Shown: positions 17,735 to 27,390 of the stretch, piece after piece
Numbering within the stretch: position 1 is the first letter of the stretch
How the letters are laid out: each line of letters begins with the position of its first letter
Assembly: GCA_016839055.1 (NCBI GenBank)
Contig: JAEKNX010000022.1
Location: 1 to 63,787 of the forward strand
Reading direction: 5' to 3'
Source of the DNA: Spirochaetales bacterium
Lineage (GTDB): Bacteria; Spirochaetota; Spirochaetia; UBA9216
Length of the DNA: 63,787 nt
The notes under the pieces: generated by a model
Told to the model about the DNA's origin: nothing
Database searches by the model: none
Seen by the model: the letters and a program-made list of their open reading frames with translations, nothing else
Translations under genes and position numbers: made by a program

Positions 17735-19221
17735 CATCAATCCAGTTCATATCAATAATAATTGTAATTGTTTTTTTCTCGGGGATTCTGATTTCGCTTT
17801 TTCTAAGGGAGCAGAAGAGTCTGATTGTTGTTCCTCTCTGGAGTTCCGCAATTACTGCGATGTTGTCGATCTTTTTCGCGGTCGAGCTCAATAAGAGCGG
17901 GCCGTTCTTGTTTTTCGGAAATAATTTCATAGTTGATCAGCTTTCTATCTACCATGTTTTTCTTGTGAATATTGTTTTCCTTGCGGCCGGCATCTATATG
18001 CAGGATTATTTCGCGAAGGTTGAAGAAAAAAAAGGTGCTTCGGTTTTCCACTATCGAAGGTTTTCCATGCTGTGGCAGGCCTTTCAGCTGATGCTTCTGG
18101 TAGTAATTCTATCGAATAATATCGGGCTTACCTGGGTTGCGATGGAGGCCACGACTATATTATCTGCCTTCCTGATTATCAGCGAATCGAACTCCCTTTC
18201 TCTTGAGGCAATGTGGAAGTATCTGCTTGTATGCTCGGTCGGCATAGGACTTGCCTTCATCGGTACAATTCTCGTGGCAGCGGCCGGGAGGGAGCATGAG
18301 GCCGCTGAGCATATGAATACCTTCAGCGGTCTCTACGAGCACGCCTCGAACCTCAACCCCGCCCTGATGCTCTTTGCGTTCATCTTCATTGCCGTAGGAT
18401 ACGGCACCAAGGCGGGACTGGCACCCATGCATACCTGGCTGCCGGACGCCTACAGTCAGGCTCCAACACCTGTATTCCCCGTTTTTTCTGGTGTAATGCT
18501 GAATGCGGCTCTCTTTGTTATAATGCGCTATCTTCCTATTGTAGAAGCATCCATGGGCGAAAGCGGGGACGCGCGTTCAATCCTGCTTTTGCTCGGCTTT
18601 CTCTCGCTTCTTTTTGCTGCCGTCTTCATTCCCATCCAGCATGATCTTAAAAGGCTGCTGGCATACTCCAGTATCGAACACATAGGCATAATCACGATAG
18701 GTCTCGGCCTCGGAGGCCTTGGAACCCTTGCCGCTCTTTTCCATTGTATGAATAACTTAATTTCAAAAATACTAGTGTTTTTCTCATCCGGATCAATTAT
18801 TCAAGAATATAAAACAGATGATATGCGAAAGATCTCAGGAGTAATGAAGAGGATGCCGGTCTGGGGAAGCGCCTTTTTTGTTTCAGTTCTGGTGTTAATT
18901 GGGGTCGCGCCATTTTCTGTTTTTATGAGTGAGTTTATGATTGTGAGGGCAGCTTTTAGGCAGGGACGGTATTTGCTCTTCGGGCTCTTCATGCTGGGTA
19001 CAATAGCTATTTTTATAAGCATGCTTAAATATACGCTTGATATGGTTTTTAAACCTGGGCTCGAGGATGACGGAAGTCCGGAAAAAGTCAGATTATCCAA
19101 TATGATAATTATCATAGGCAGTATTGCTGTACTTCTTACTTTCGGGCTCTGGATGCCCCCTCAATTCCTGGATTTTCTTGAGAGCGCGGCCGCTATTATT
19201 GAAACGGGGATTAAAATATGA
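17731..19221 (+). CDS. HyfF-like proton-channel subunit
   Basis: A 496-residue NuoM/N-family antiporter-like protein with about 14 membrane segments. GTKAGLAPMHTWLPDAYSQAPTP, LVAMEATT-like TWVAMEATTILSAF and HDLKRLLAYSSIEHIGI are present, matching HyfF. The conserved Glu of the fifth helix and Lys of the seventh, used in proton transfer, appear intact by eye. Two antiporter-type subunits (this and HyfB) imply more than one ion channel in the complex. Stop and next ATG overlap by four bases. Confidence 0.9.
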   Translation: MTSIQFISIIIVIVFFSGILISLFLREQKSLIVVPLWSSAITAMLSIFFAVELNKSGPFLFFGNNFIVDQLSIYHVFLVNIVFLAAGIYMQDYFAKVEEKKGASVFHYRRFSMLWQAFQLMLLVVILSNNIGLTWVAMEATTILSAFLIISESNSLSLEAMWKYLLVCSVGIGLAFIGTILVAAAGREHEAAEHMNTFSGLYEHASNLNPALMLFAFIFIAVGYGTKAGLAPMHTWLPDAYSQAPTPVFPVFSGVMLNAALFVIMRYLPIVEASMGESGDARSILLLLGFLSLLFAAVFIPIQHDLKRLLAYSSIEHIGIITIGLGLGGLGTLAALFHCMNNLISKILVFFSSGSIIQEYKTDDMRKISGVMKRMPVWGSAFFVSVLVLIGVAPFSVFMSEFMIVRAAFRQGRYLLFGLFMLGTIAIFISMLKYTLDMVFKPGLEDDGSPEKVRLSNMIIIIGSIAVLLTFGLWMPPQFLDFLESAAAIIETGIKI

Positions 19222-20696
19222 AAGAAAGCAGCCTGATTATTAAATACAATAAAAGTAATCCGACCTCTAAAGTGCCGCTTCTCGGGGAAGATGTATTTCG
19301 GAAAAAGGTTCTTGAGATGACCCGCGGCGGAGGGAGAGTTAACTCCTTTTTTTCGGCGGAAAATGATAATGAGGATCTCGTGCTGTATCTGATAATCTCA
19401 TATGACGCCCGGGGTGAAACTCATGCGCTGTCTATGAAGGTTGAAAACAAGGCTTTTAAGTCTTTGACGAATGAGGATACGCAGTTTCATCTTTTTGAAA
19501 GGGAGATTTATGAACAGTCGGGAATAAGACCTCTCGGGCATCCATGGCTGAAACCCGTCAGATTTCCGGGCGGAAATGCCGGAGAGATGGATTTCTTTAA
19601 AATTGAAGGCCGGGAAATACACGAAGTGGCAGTAGGACCCATCCATGCCGGAATAATAGAACCGGGCCACTTCAGGTTTCAGTGTCACGGCGAGACTGTC
19701 TATCATCTTGAGACCTCCCATGGGTATCAGCACCGCGGAATTGAGAAGAAGCTCACAGGCGGTCCGTATCGCGATACAGTTTATAAAATGGGTGTTATAG
19801 CAGGCGACTCTACCGTCGCGCACTCAACTGCCTACGCCCAGATAATGGAAGCCTTTACCAGAACGGCAATTCCGGCCAGAGCACAGGCCGTCCGGGCCAT
19901 AGCTCTGGAGCTTGAGAGATGTGCAAACCATATAGGCGACATAGGCGCCTTGTCGGGTGATATCGGCTACCTGTCAACATCAGCCTACTGCGGCAGGATT
20001 AGGGGTGATTTTCTTAATATGAGTGCTCTTCTCTGTGGAAACAGGTTCTCCCGCGGCCTTGTACTTCCCGGAGGAGTCGGCGCGGATATAGATGATGATA
20101 TTAGAGAGCAGCTTGCCGCCCGGCTTGAAGCAGGGAAAAAGGATTTTCTGAGCGCGGCGTCATTATTATGGGAGACCCCCTCGGTTCTGGCAAGGTTTGA
20201 TTCAACAGGGATAATCTCTGCTGAGAGTGCCGAGCGGATTAAAATGGTAGGCCCCGCGGCAAGGGCCTGCGGGATAGAACGTGATGTCAGGCGTGATCAT
20301 CCATCAGGTTATTATCACCTGTCGTACATCCCTGTCTCAACATCGGAGATGGGGGACGTTTCATCGAGGGCCTATGTGCGCTGGCTTGAGGTGCAGGAGT
20401 CGATAAAGTTTATTGAAAAACTGCTTGCCGAACTTCCGGTTGGGGATTCAGGAAGAGAAACAGGAACAAACCTTAAGCCTGATTCCATCACTGTATCCCT
20501 GATCGAAGGCTGGAGGGGAGAGCTTTGCCATACGGCCTTGACAGACGGCACCGGAAGATTCAGGCGGTACAAGATTGTGGACCCGTCATTTCACAACTGG
20601 CTTGGACTCGCACTTGCCATGAGGGGCGGACAGATATCTGATTTTCCTGTCTGCAACAAGAGTTTTAATCTTTCATACTGCGGTTTTGATTTATAG
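19218..20696 (+). CDS. HyfG/HycE-like large subunit without the NiFe-site cysteines
   Basis: A 492-residue protein with a NuoC-like first 125 residues fused to a NuoD/HycE-like core (VGPIHAGIIEPGHFRFQ, SHGYQHRGIEKKL). In hydrogenases the first Ni-Fe motif is CGxCxxAHS. Here residues 195-203 read AGDSTVAHS, with Ala195 and Ser198 replacing the cysteines. The second motif DPCxxC reads Asp455-Pro-Ser457-Phe-His-Asn460. All four ligands are therefore absent and H2 chemistry is not expected. Such subunits define the Ehr (energy-converting hydrogenase related) complexes, whose substrate is unknown. The rest of the fold is well preserved, so it is not a pseudogene. Confidence 0.9.
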   Translation: MKESSLIIKYNKSNPTSKVPLLGEDVFRKKVLEMTRGGGRVNSFFSAENDNEDLVLYLIISYDARGETHALSMKVENKAFKSLTNEDTQFHLFEREIYEQSGIRPLGHPWLKPVRFPGGNAGEMDFFKIEGREIHEVAVGPIHAGIIEPGHFRFQCHGETVYHLETSHGYQHRGIEKKLTGGPYRDTVYKMGVIAGDSTVAHSTAYAQIMEAFTRTAIPARAQAVRAIALELERCANHIGDIGALSGDIGYLSTSAYCGRIRGDFLNMSALLCGNRFSRGLVLPGGVGADIDDDIREQLAARLEAGKKDFLSAASLLWETPSVLARFDSTGIISAESAERIKMVGPAARACGIERDVRRDHPSGYYHLSYIPVSTSEMGDVSSRAYVRWLEVQESIKFIEKLLAELPVGDSGRETGTNLKPDSITVSLIEGWRGELCHTALTDGTGRFRRYKIVDPSFHNWLGLALAMRGGQISDFPVCNKSFNLSYCGFDL

Positions 20697-20705
20697 GGGC
20701 ATCTG

Positions 20706-21464
20706 ATGATAAAAGTACTAAGAGCAAGAATTTTCCAAAAATACAGGACTATAAAATTCCCGAAGACTGTTCCGCAGCTCCCTGAGCGCTACCTCGGTAT
20801 CCCGAAAATAAATCAGGATGAATGCAAGCATGATTGCGCAGAATGTATTGAGGTCTGTCCTGTCGGGGCGATATCAAAGATTAGTGGAATAATTGATCTT
20901 GATCTCGGCAAGTGTATCTTCTGTGGTAAGTGTTCCGGGGCCTGCAGCGGTGATGCCATTGTTTTCTCAAAAGACTACCGGATGGCAGTTACCGACCGAA
21001 GCAGTCTATGCATTAGTGAAAAAATTGTCCTCCGGCGCGCCGAGACGCTTAATAAAGAGATGCTCCGGATTTTCAAACGCTCCTTGAGACTCCGGCAGGT
21101 AAGCGCGGGCGGCTGCAACGCGTGTGAGGCAGATGTGAACGTCCTGGGCACTGTAGGCTGGGATCTTGACCGTTTCGGAATAAAGTTTGTTGCCTCCCCG
21201 AGGCACGCCGACGGTCTTCTTGTAACAGGGTCTGTAACTAAAAACATGAGGAAAGCTCTGCTTAAAGCCTATGAGGCTGTACCGGAACCAAAGATAGTTA
21301 TTGCAGTCGGCAGCTGCGCGCTCTCAGGCGGACTTTTTATCAGCCATGATGAAACAGGTAACGGGGTTGATACTATTATTCCGGTAGATCTCTATATCCC
21401 CGGCTGTCCGCCGCATCCGCTGACCATCCTCGATGGCCTGCTTAGAATTCTGGGCCGCTGTTAG
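20706..21464 (+). CDS. fused ferredoxin (HyfH/NuoI-like) and small-subunit (HyfI/NuoB-like) protein
   Basis: A 252-residue fusion of two subunits that are usually separate. The N-terminal part carries two [4Fe-4S] motifs, CKHDCAECIEVCP and CIFCGKCSGACS, like HyfH/NuoI. Residues about 130-250 are NuoB/HyfI-like, with GGCNACEADVN, GSCALSGG and PGCPPHP giving the cysteines of the proximal N2-type cluster. The electron path up to the missing Ni-Fe site is thus intact. Starts 10 bp after the large subunit and ends the operon. Confidence 0.9.
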   Translation: MIKVLRARIFQKYRTIKFPKTVPQLPERYLGIPKINQDECKHDCAECIEVCPVGAISKISGIIDLDLGKCIFCGKCSGACSGDAIVFSKDYRMAVTDRSSLCISEKIVLRRAETLNKEMLRIFKRSLRLRQVSAGGCNACEADVNVLGTVGWDLDRFGIKFVASPRHADGLLVTGSVTKNMRKALLKAYEAVPEPKIVIAVGSCALSGGLFISHDETGNGVDTIIPVDLYIPGCPPHPLTILDGLLRILGRC

Positions 21465-21471
21465 CAGAGCA

Positions 21472-22917
21472 TCAGGAGTTTTTTAAGCTTTTTTTTCTGA
21501 AAATAAGGCTTACTGCCGGATTTACAGCAAGTGAAACAAGCATTCCGGCAGTGCCGGCCTCCGGAGAGGAGAATCCTGAAAAGTACATTCCGGTAGTCAC
21601 TCCGAGTCCTGCGACAGCCGAGGCCCAGGCGCCGTATTTATTGGCAAATTTCGTAAAGAGACCCCAGACAACTGGTCCCAGGAATGCCGAGCCTATCGCT
21701 CCCCATGAAATTCCCAGTATTGCGACGATGGTATCGGGTTTGATTAGAGCGATTATTACCGATAAAATAATGAAAAACACACTCGCGATTCTCATCAGCC
21801 CTGTGAGATTTTTATCTCCTGCTTCTTTGTTAATAAAACCTGCATAGAGGTCCTTTACAAGCGAAGAGCTGGAGACAAGCACCAGGGCCGCGAGAGTGGA
21901 CATCGACGCTGAGAGTATCAGGATGAGAATGATGATAAACAGAGACTCTGGAATAACCATGCTCATAAGGCTCGGCATCAGGGCATCAACATTTACTCTG
22001 CCTCCCAGGAAAACTTCGGGAGCGGTCTCAGGGTTTATAAAGAATCGGGTTGTTGAGCCGACAAAGTAGGCAATGCAGCCTATTAGCAGTGCGAAGATGG
22101 TCGAGGCAGCTATTCCGGTTTTAACGGCCTTCCTGTCTTTAATCGCAAAAAACTTCTGCATAAGCTGCGGCATAGCGAAGGGCGCGGCGCTTGTAAGGAA
22201 GATTAGGGAGAAAAGAGCCCGGAATCCCGGAGGTCCGACAGGGGCGGTGAGCCTCGGGTCGACCGCTCTGAGACCTTCGGTTAGGTTTGCCATTCCGCCT
22301 GCCTTCCCGATTGTAAAGACGAGCAGTATAATAACTCCAGCCGTCATTACCATCCCGAAGAACATATCGAGGACCGCCATTGACTTATAACCTCCGAGGA
22401 CGATGTACAATCCGGTGAACGCTCCCATGAAGACTACTGCATGCCAGTATTCAATTCCTGGAAAGGAGGTCTTGAAAAGGTAGGATAGGCCGATAAAAAC
22501 TGCTCCGGAATATGGAATGAGAAAAACAAAAATAATAAGTGAGGCAACCAGCTTTAAGGGTCGGCTGTTATAACGTTTCTCGAGAAACTCGCTCATCGTG
22601 GAAACACCAAGCTCCGACGACATCTTTCTTATTCTCCAGGCCATGAACGCCCATACGCAGAATACGCCGACGAGGCCGTTGAAGAGGCCTACCCAGACCG
22701 CGGAATATCCAAATCCCCAACCAACCTTGCCGGCAAAACCGATGAAGACAACGGCTGAGAAATATGCAGTGCCGTATGAAAATGCTGTCATCCAGGGGCC
22801 GACCTTGCCGCCGCCTAGGAAGAAATCCGAAAATGTCCTAGTTTTTTTGAGTCCCATGATTCCGAAAAAAATTATAACCAATGCGTACAGGATTATTACC
22901 AATACTCTTATTCCCAT
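21472..22917 (-). CDS. sodium/solute symporter (SSS family)
   Basis: A 481-residue transporter with about 13 membrane segments of the PutP/PanF/SGLT family. The early SDFFLGGGKVGPWMTAFSYGTAYFS block and GGYKSMAVLDMFFG are typical, the latter containing the region around helix 6 that coordinates Na+. The substrate is not identifiable from sequence. It is convergent with the Ehr operon (7 bp between stops), so not part of it, and is preceded by an AGGAGAG ribosome site at its ATG. No partner gene is visible. Confidence 0.88.
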   Translation of the reverse strand: MGIRVLVIILYALVIIFFGIMGLKKTRTFSDFFLGGGKVGPWMTAFSYGTAYFSAVVFIGFAGKVGWGFGYSAVWVGLFNGLVGVFCVWAFMAWRIRKMSSELGVSTMSEFLEKRYNSRPLKLVASLIIFVFLIPYSGAVFIGLSYLFKTSFPGIEYWHAVVFMGAFTGLYIVLGGYKSMAVLDMFFGMVMTAGVIILLVFTIGKAGGMANLTEGLRAVDPRLTAPVGPPGFRALFSLIFLTSAAPFAMPQLMQKFFAIKDRKAVKTGIAASTIFALLIGCIAYFVGSTTRFFINPETAPEVFLGGRVNVDALMPSLMSMVIPESLFIIILILILSASMSTLAALVLVSSSSLVKDLYAGFINKEAGDKNLTGLMRIASVFFIILSVIIALIKPDTIVAILGISWGAIGSAFLGPVVWGLFTKFANKYGAWASAVAGLGVTTGMYFSGFSSPEAGTAGMLVSLAVNPAVSLIFRKKSLKNS

Positions 22918-23048
22918 ATCACTCTCCTCAGGTCAAGATGGCGTAATTCAAAAAAATCATTCTTATTTTCCGTAATAAAGGCTATATAGTCAATCTACCC
23001 AGCCGCTCTTTGTTTAACAGGCTGCCGCGTAGTGACGGTGGTGAGCGG

Positions 23049-23717
23049 TTAAGGTTTTCTCATCAAAATCACATCATTTTCGATGAACTCGAGTGAGACC
23101 TTATGGAGTTCGGCCAGGTACTCGAAGGTCTGCCTGCTGAAAAAGCTTATGTGGGTATCATCCTGGATATAATGCCAGAGACTGAAGGCCTCAAGGTCAG
23201 TTGCCATCTTGGTCATTATGCCGAGATATCCTCCCGGCCTGAGCATTCCAAGAAGGCGCCCTAGCTCAAAGCCTGGAGCACTGAGGTGCTCGAGTACCTC
23301 GGTTGCCGTTATGAAATCGTAGCAGCGGTTCAGTACCTCCGGATTATTGCGGTAGTAGGGGTCGAAAAGCGTCATGCTGTGTCCTTCTTCCTCCAGCATC
23401 ATTGATAGAACCGGCCCGGGACCGCAGCCGAAGTCGAGCCCCGACTGCCTGGGCGGCAGCCTTTCTAAAAGCGGAATACTCAACCGGGAGAGAAAGCTGC
23501 GGTAACCCTCATCTTCAGAATTATTCTGATGAAGATCGTAGCGCGCCTTCTCCTCACCGGCGCTCAGCTGATACTCTGAAGGAACAAAGATCAGGGCGCA
23601 TTGCCGGCAGAGCAGATACTCCCTAGTGTTATCTTTAAAAAAAAGTGATATTCTATTCTCAGCGCAGAGCGGGCAGCTGCCGTATTCGGGAGCCTCGTCA
23701 GTTGGTTTTTTATTCAT
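23049..23717 (-). CDS. class I SAM-dependent methyltransferase with N-terminal zinc ribbon
   Basis: A 222-residue protein. Residues 14-40 hold two CxxC pairs (CPLC and CRQC) that likely bind zinc. A Rossmann methyltransferase follows, with motif I LDFGCGPGPVLS, the acidic strand-2 end FDPYY, and ITATEVLEHLSAP. The combination is common in uncharacterised methyltransferases with a CxxC lead. The start at 23717 (MNKKPTDE) is preferred because the longer frame to 23780 would overlap the divergent VF530 gene's start. Substrate unknown. Confidence 0.82.
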   Translation of the reverse strand: MNKKPTDEAPEYGSCPLCAENRISLFFKDNTREYLLCRQCALIFVPSEYQLSAGEEKARYDLHQNNSEDEGYRSFLSRLSIPLLERLPPRQSGLDFGCGPGPVLSMMLEEEGHSMTLFDPYYRNNPEVLNRCYDFITATEVLEHLSAPGFELGRLLGMLRPGGYLGIMTKMATDLEAFSLWHYIQDDTHISFFSRQTFEYLAELHKVSLEFIENDVILMRKP

Positions 23718-23772
23718 ATTCTGATAATATAGCAGAAAATCCCAAATACAAGTATCTGAATCAGGAGAACCC

Positions 23773-24018
23773 ATGAGCAAGAGTGAAAAAATTGAAGACC
23801 AGCCGAATAATCCCCTCCATGGCGTAACCCTCGAGAAAATACTTAACAGCCTGGTTGAGCATTACGGCTGGAAAGAACTTGGGATGTATATAGATATTAA
23901 TTGTTTTAATTTTGATCCATCGATAAAATCAAGCCTGAAATTCCTGCGGAAGAATCCCTGGGCCAGGAAGAAGGTAGAAAATTTATATATTAAACATCTT
24001 GAGGAGTACGATAAATGA
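23773..24018 (+). CDS. VF530 family DNA-binding protein
   Basis: An 81-residue protein matching the VF530/DUF2132 family: [22 protein letters not shown] and [16 protein letters not shown] are its two conserved blocks. The family is small, basic and reported to bind DNA, but its cellular role is not established. AGGAG lies just before the ATG. The stop overlaps the purU ATG by four bases (ATGA), so the two are translationally coupled, a pairing that says little about function. Confidence 0.85.
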   Translation: MSKSEKIEDQPNNPLHGVTLEKILNSLVEHYGWKELGMYIDINCFNFDPSIKSSLKFLRKNPWARKKVENLYIKHLEEYDK

Positions 24019-24872
24019 TTAGCGAAAAAGCAATTCTGCTTATTTCATGTCAGGACAGCAGCGGAATAGTTGCGGAAATTTCCCATTTTATTTCAACTTA
24101 TAATGGAAACATCATTCATTCTGATCAGCATAATGATGACGCGTCCAATACCTTCTTCATGAGGATAGAGTGGAACCTTAACGGCTTCACTATTCCTAAG
24201 GAGAAAATAGCGCAGGCCTTTGAAGCCATCGCAATAAAATTCAATATGAGCTGGGAGCTTGAATTTTCTTCCGAGAAAACAAAGATGGCTATCTTCGTCT
24301 CAAAATATGATCACTGCCTATATGAGCTGCTCCTGCGAAACCGGGCAGGGGAACTCGATGCTGATATCGTCCAGATAATAAGCAACCACGAGGATGCAAG
24401 GAAAATAGCAGAATATTTTGATATCCCCTATGAGGTCTTTAAAATAACGAAAGAAACGAAGAAGGAGCAGGAAGACAGAGAGATTGAGCTTCTTGACTCG
24501 AAGGGGGCTGACCTCATTGTTCTTGCCAGATACATGCAGGTGCTCAGTCCTGAGTTTGAAGAGCATTTTCGGAACAGGATTATCAATATTCACCATTCGT
24601 TTCTGCCCGCTTTCATCGGAGCCAAACCTTACCACCAGGCTTATGCCCGGGGCGTGAAGATAATCGGTGCTACCTGTCATTATGTGACCGAAGACCTCGA
24701 TCAGGGGCCCATAATCGCGCAGGATGTCTCAAGAATCAGTCACCGTGATACTGTCGAAGATCTTGTGACCAAGGGGAAAAATCTTGAGAAACTCGTCCTT
24801 TCCCGAGGTGTGAAGCTGCATCTTCAGCATAAGGTACATGTGTTTGGAAATAAGACCGTGGTGTTTGATTAA
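24015..24872 (+). CDS. formyltetrahydrofolate deformylase PurU
   Basis: Hydrolyses 10-formyl-tetrahydrofolate to formate and tetrahydrofolate. The 285-residue protein has an N-terminal ACT domain ([20 protein letters not shown]) and a formyltransferase-type catalytic domain with the signature [20 protein letters not shown] and [16 protein letters not shown], holding the catalytic Asn, His and Asp. In this genome it would drain one-carbon units fed by the FtcD step of histidine degradation. It is not in that operon. Confidence 0.92.
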   Translation: MISEKAILLISCQDSSGIVAEISHFISTYNGNIIHSDQHNDDASNTFFMRIEWNLNGFTIPKEKIAQAFEAIAIKFNMSWELEFSSEKTKMAIFVSKYDHCLYELLLRNRAGELDADIVQIISNHEDARKIAEYFDIPYEVFKITKETKKEQEDREIELLDSKGADLIVLARYMQVLSPEFEEHFRNRIINIHHSFLPAFIGAKPYHQAYARGVKIIGATCHYVTEDLDQGPIIAQDVSRISHRDTVEDLVTKGKNLEKLVLSRGVKLHLQHKVHVFGNKTVVFD

Positions 24873-24921
24873 GTGAAATAAATCATTTGACTCCTGTGCT
24901 ATCTATTCCTAAAATGAAAGT

Positions 24922-27390
24922 ATGAATGGTAAAAAATGGGAACCCTTAGCGCAGGAAAAACTTGATAAAATAAATGAATTGTTTCTCGGTACATACCCTG
25001 AAAAGGAATATGGCGATCTCGGCAGAAGAATCAGCGCATTCTGGATAGAACTGCTGCGATCAAGCTGGGAGGGAAAAGATCCTCAGCTGAAAGCACTTGA
25101 TCTATCTTATAATCCGGCTGACCCGCTTTCGAGAGTTGAGCAGAAGACAACGGTAATTGCCTATGCCGACTCAATAAGCCGGGAAGGCGAGGAGAGCCTT
25201 AAGACTCTCGATGATTTTTTCAGGCAGTGGTTTCCGGCGGTCGGCGGTCTCCATATTCTGCCGGCCTGTACCCTTGTTGAGGACCGCTTCAACGACGGCT
25301 ACTTTTCACAGGTCGAACGTGACAACATCCACCGGGCCTTCGGAACGAATGAACTCTTTGCCGATATAATGCACCGGTATTTTTCGATGAATGATCTGGT
25401 GCTCGGCCATGTAGATATTGAAAATCCTGTTTTCAAAGACTATCTATCCGGCAATGATGAGGCCGGCAGGAAGTTCTATACCTTTACCATTCCGGAATAT
25501 GAAAAACTAAAAGCAGAGGGAAGCTTCAACAAGGTATTCCGGCCCCGGCCCTTTCCACTCTTCACTATTTTCAGGCGCCTTCCCGAAACTACCGCCTACA
25601 AAACTCTCACTCACAGCGGTCAGGTCGATGCGATGGAGAACCTTATCATTGAGAAAACCGGACATTCGGTTGAAACATCCCTGCTGAATATTCTGTATCT
25701 CTTTGATAAAATACAAAATGATCAGATGCTCCTCGATGATGACTATCAGTTCATCCCCAAGTTTATCGACTGGCTTGAGGTAAAGCGGATTAATAAAGAC
25801 GCTGTATTCAGACTCTCCATGACTCAGGAAGTACAGCATAAGCCCTATATTTTCATATCAGCAATTAAAACCATCCCAGATCTCCTCTCTGTCTGCGGTT
25901 TGAGTGACGGAGATGCTAGGCTGATAACGTCAGTTTTCAAGGAAAATGAGAGGATGATCTTCGGTGAGAAGATCCGTGCCCTCACCACCTTCAGCCATGT
26001 TCAGGTTGATGTGAATACCACTACCTTCGAGGGGCTCAAGGCACTGGCAGAGGACCTTGCCTGGTATCTGTCCATGGACCTCAATATGCTCCGCCTGGAT
26101 GCGGTTAACTACGCCTTCAAGAAATGGGGAACCTCCTGCTTCGGTCTGCCTGAACTCGACAAGCTGATGAAGATAGTCTATCTTTCGATGGAAGCCATGA
26201 GCCCGCGGATGATACCGAACCTGGAAGTTAACGACAGTCTGACCTCGGTTCTAAGCCAGATGAGTTCCGGCGAGGCCGCGCCTCCGATGATGCATGATTT
26301 TCATCTGGCAAGCCTGATGCCTGCGGTATTTCATTCAAAGAAGCCTGAGATACTAGGGCGTATTTTCGAGAAGATTGCCGATTACGATATTCCGAAGGAC
26401 AGCATCCGCTTTTCGCTGTCTGAGAGTCACGACGGCAAGTCAGTCCGGGGCAGTCTTGATCTTTTAACCTTTGAGGAGCGGATGGTTCTTACCTCCGCTG
26501 TAATTGAGAGTAGGGGGCATGTGAAGTATAAATCAATACCGGTGCGAGAGTGTCTTGCCGCTGAGCTTCAGCAGTTCAGCGGGCAGGTTTCGGTTGATTA
26601 TTGCATAATGGCCGATGAGCTGTTCAGATTTAGAAACGAAAACCCGCTTGTATTGAATGAAAAGGTTGAAACGCTTGATGACATTTTCACTCTATTACCC
26701 GTTCTCGGCAAGGAAAGACGCAAGGTGTCGGAGTTTTTCTTCAGGCGTGTGCTTGAAGGACGCGACCCCTATGAACTCTGCATCACAACCCGTGACTCGC
26801 TTCCTCCGCTTAACGATGAGGGGCTAGAGGCTCAGAGGTTTCTCGCTTTCGAGACCCTGGCCTTTGCCGTCATGGGCAGGAATGTCAAGACGATTTATTT
26901 TAATGATCTGCTCGCTCTTCCGAATGACCACAGGAGAGTGGAGGAGACCGGCGAGCTTCGAAATATCAAGAGAACGAAGGTGAACATAGACAGCCTGCTT
27001 CCGAAACTTGAAAACAGGAATAGTTTTGAATCTGTGGTAGCCCGGGGAATAAACAATCTAATAGCCCTTGTTGATTCAGATCCAGCGCTTCATTTCCGTG
27101 GAAATGAGGCTGCGCTTGTTGAGACGGCCCGGGGCGTTCCCGTCGCCGTCATAAAAAACAGCTGCGGAGAAAGCCGGAGTATTACGGTTGTGAATCTCTC
27201 GGATGAGAAGGCTGTTGTTTCAATTAGTCTTTCGGAAGCAGGATTCACGGGTGGTGCCAGGCTGTATGATAATATCTCCGGCAACAGAATTGATGCCGGC
27301 GGCATGGAGCTTGAAGTAAGGCTCGCGCCCTTCGGCAGGATGTGGTTGAGTCGGGAAAAAATCGAGATACAGACAGGTAAACTGGTTTAA
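24922..27390 (+). CDS. long GH13-like protein, sucrose/glucosylglycerate-phosphorylase type
   Basis: An 822-residue cytoplasmic protein related to GH13_18 phosphorylases, which are normally about 490-570 residues. Family features: TVIAYADSISREGEESLKTL, GGLHILPACTLVEDRFNDGYF, RPRPFPLFTIF, RLDAV with the likely nucleophile Asp393, Glu435 in NLEVN as acid/base candidate, SHDG at 502-505 as the third acidic site, and RNIKRTKVN. An extra segment of roughly 130 residues (about 222-355) lies between RPRPFPLFTIF and the catalytic half. The motifs are more divergent than usual, for example SHDG where GH13 has NHD-type patterns. It could be a phosphorylase of a sucrose-like or glucosylglycerate-like glycoside, or a non-catalytic relative. 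Confidence 0.6.
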   Translation: MNGKKWEPLAQEKLDKINELFLGTYPEKEYGDLGRRISAFWIELLRSSWEGKDPQLKALDLSYNPADPLSRVEQKTTVIAYADSISREGEESLKTLDDFFRQWFPAVGGLHILPACTLVEDRFNDGYFSQVERDNIHRAFGTNELFADIMHRYFSMNDLVLGHVDIENPVFKDYLSGNDEAGRKFYTFTIPEYEKLKAEGSFNKVFRPRPFPLFTIFRRLPETTAYKTLTHSGQVDAMENLIIEKTGHSVETSLLNILYLFDKIQNDQMLLDDDYQFIPKFIDWLEVKRINKDAVFRLSMTQEVQHKPYIFISAIKTIPDLLSVCGLSDGDARLITSVFKENERMIFGEKIRALTTFSHVQVDVNTTTFEGLKALAEDLAWYLSMDLNMLRLDAVNYAFKKWGTSCFGLPELDKLMKIVYLSMEAMSPRMIPNLEVNDSLTSVLSQMSSGEAAPPMMHDFHLASLMPAVFHSKKPEILGRIFEKIADYDIPKDSIRFSLSESHDGKSVRGSLDLLTFEERMVLTSAVIESRGHVKYKSIPVRECLAAELQQFSGQVSVDYCIMADELFRFRNENPLVLNEKVETLDDIFTLLPVLGKERRKVSEFFFRRVLEGRDPYELCITTRDSLPPLNDEGLEAQRFLAFETLAFAVMGRNVKTIYFNDLLALPNDHRRVEETGELRNIKRTKVNIDSLLPKLENRNSFESVVARGINNLIALVDSDPALHFRGNEAALVETARGVPVAVIKNSCGESRSITVVNLSDEKAVVSISLSEAGFTGGARLYDNISGNRIDAGGMELEVRLAPFGRMWLSREKIEIQTGKLV

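Noticed and set aside
14216-21464. True hydrogenase-4 / formate hydrogenlyase
   Set aside because: The large subunit has no Ni-Fe cysteines, and no formate dehydrogenase or hyp maturation genes lie nearby.
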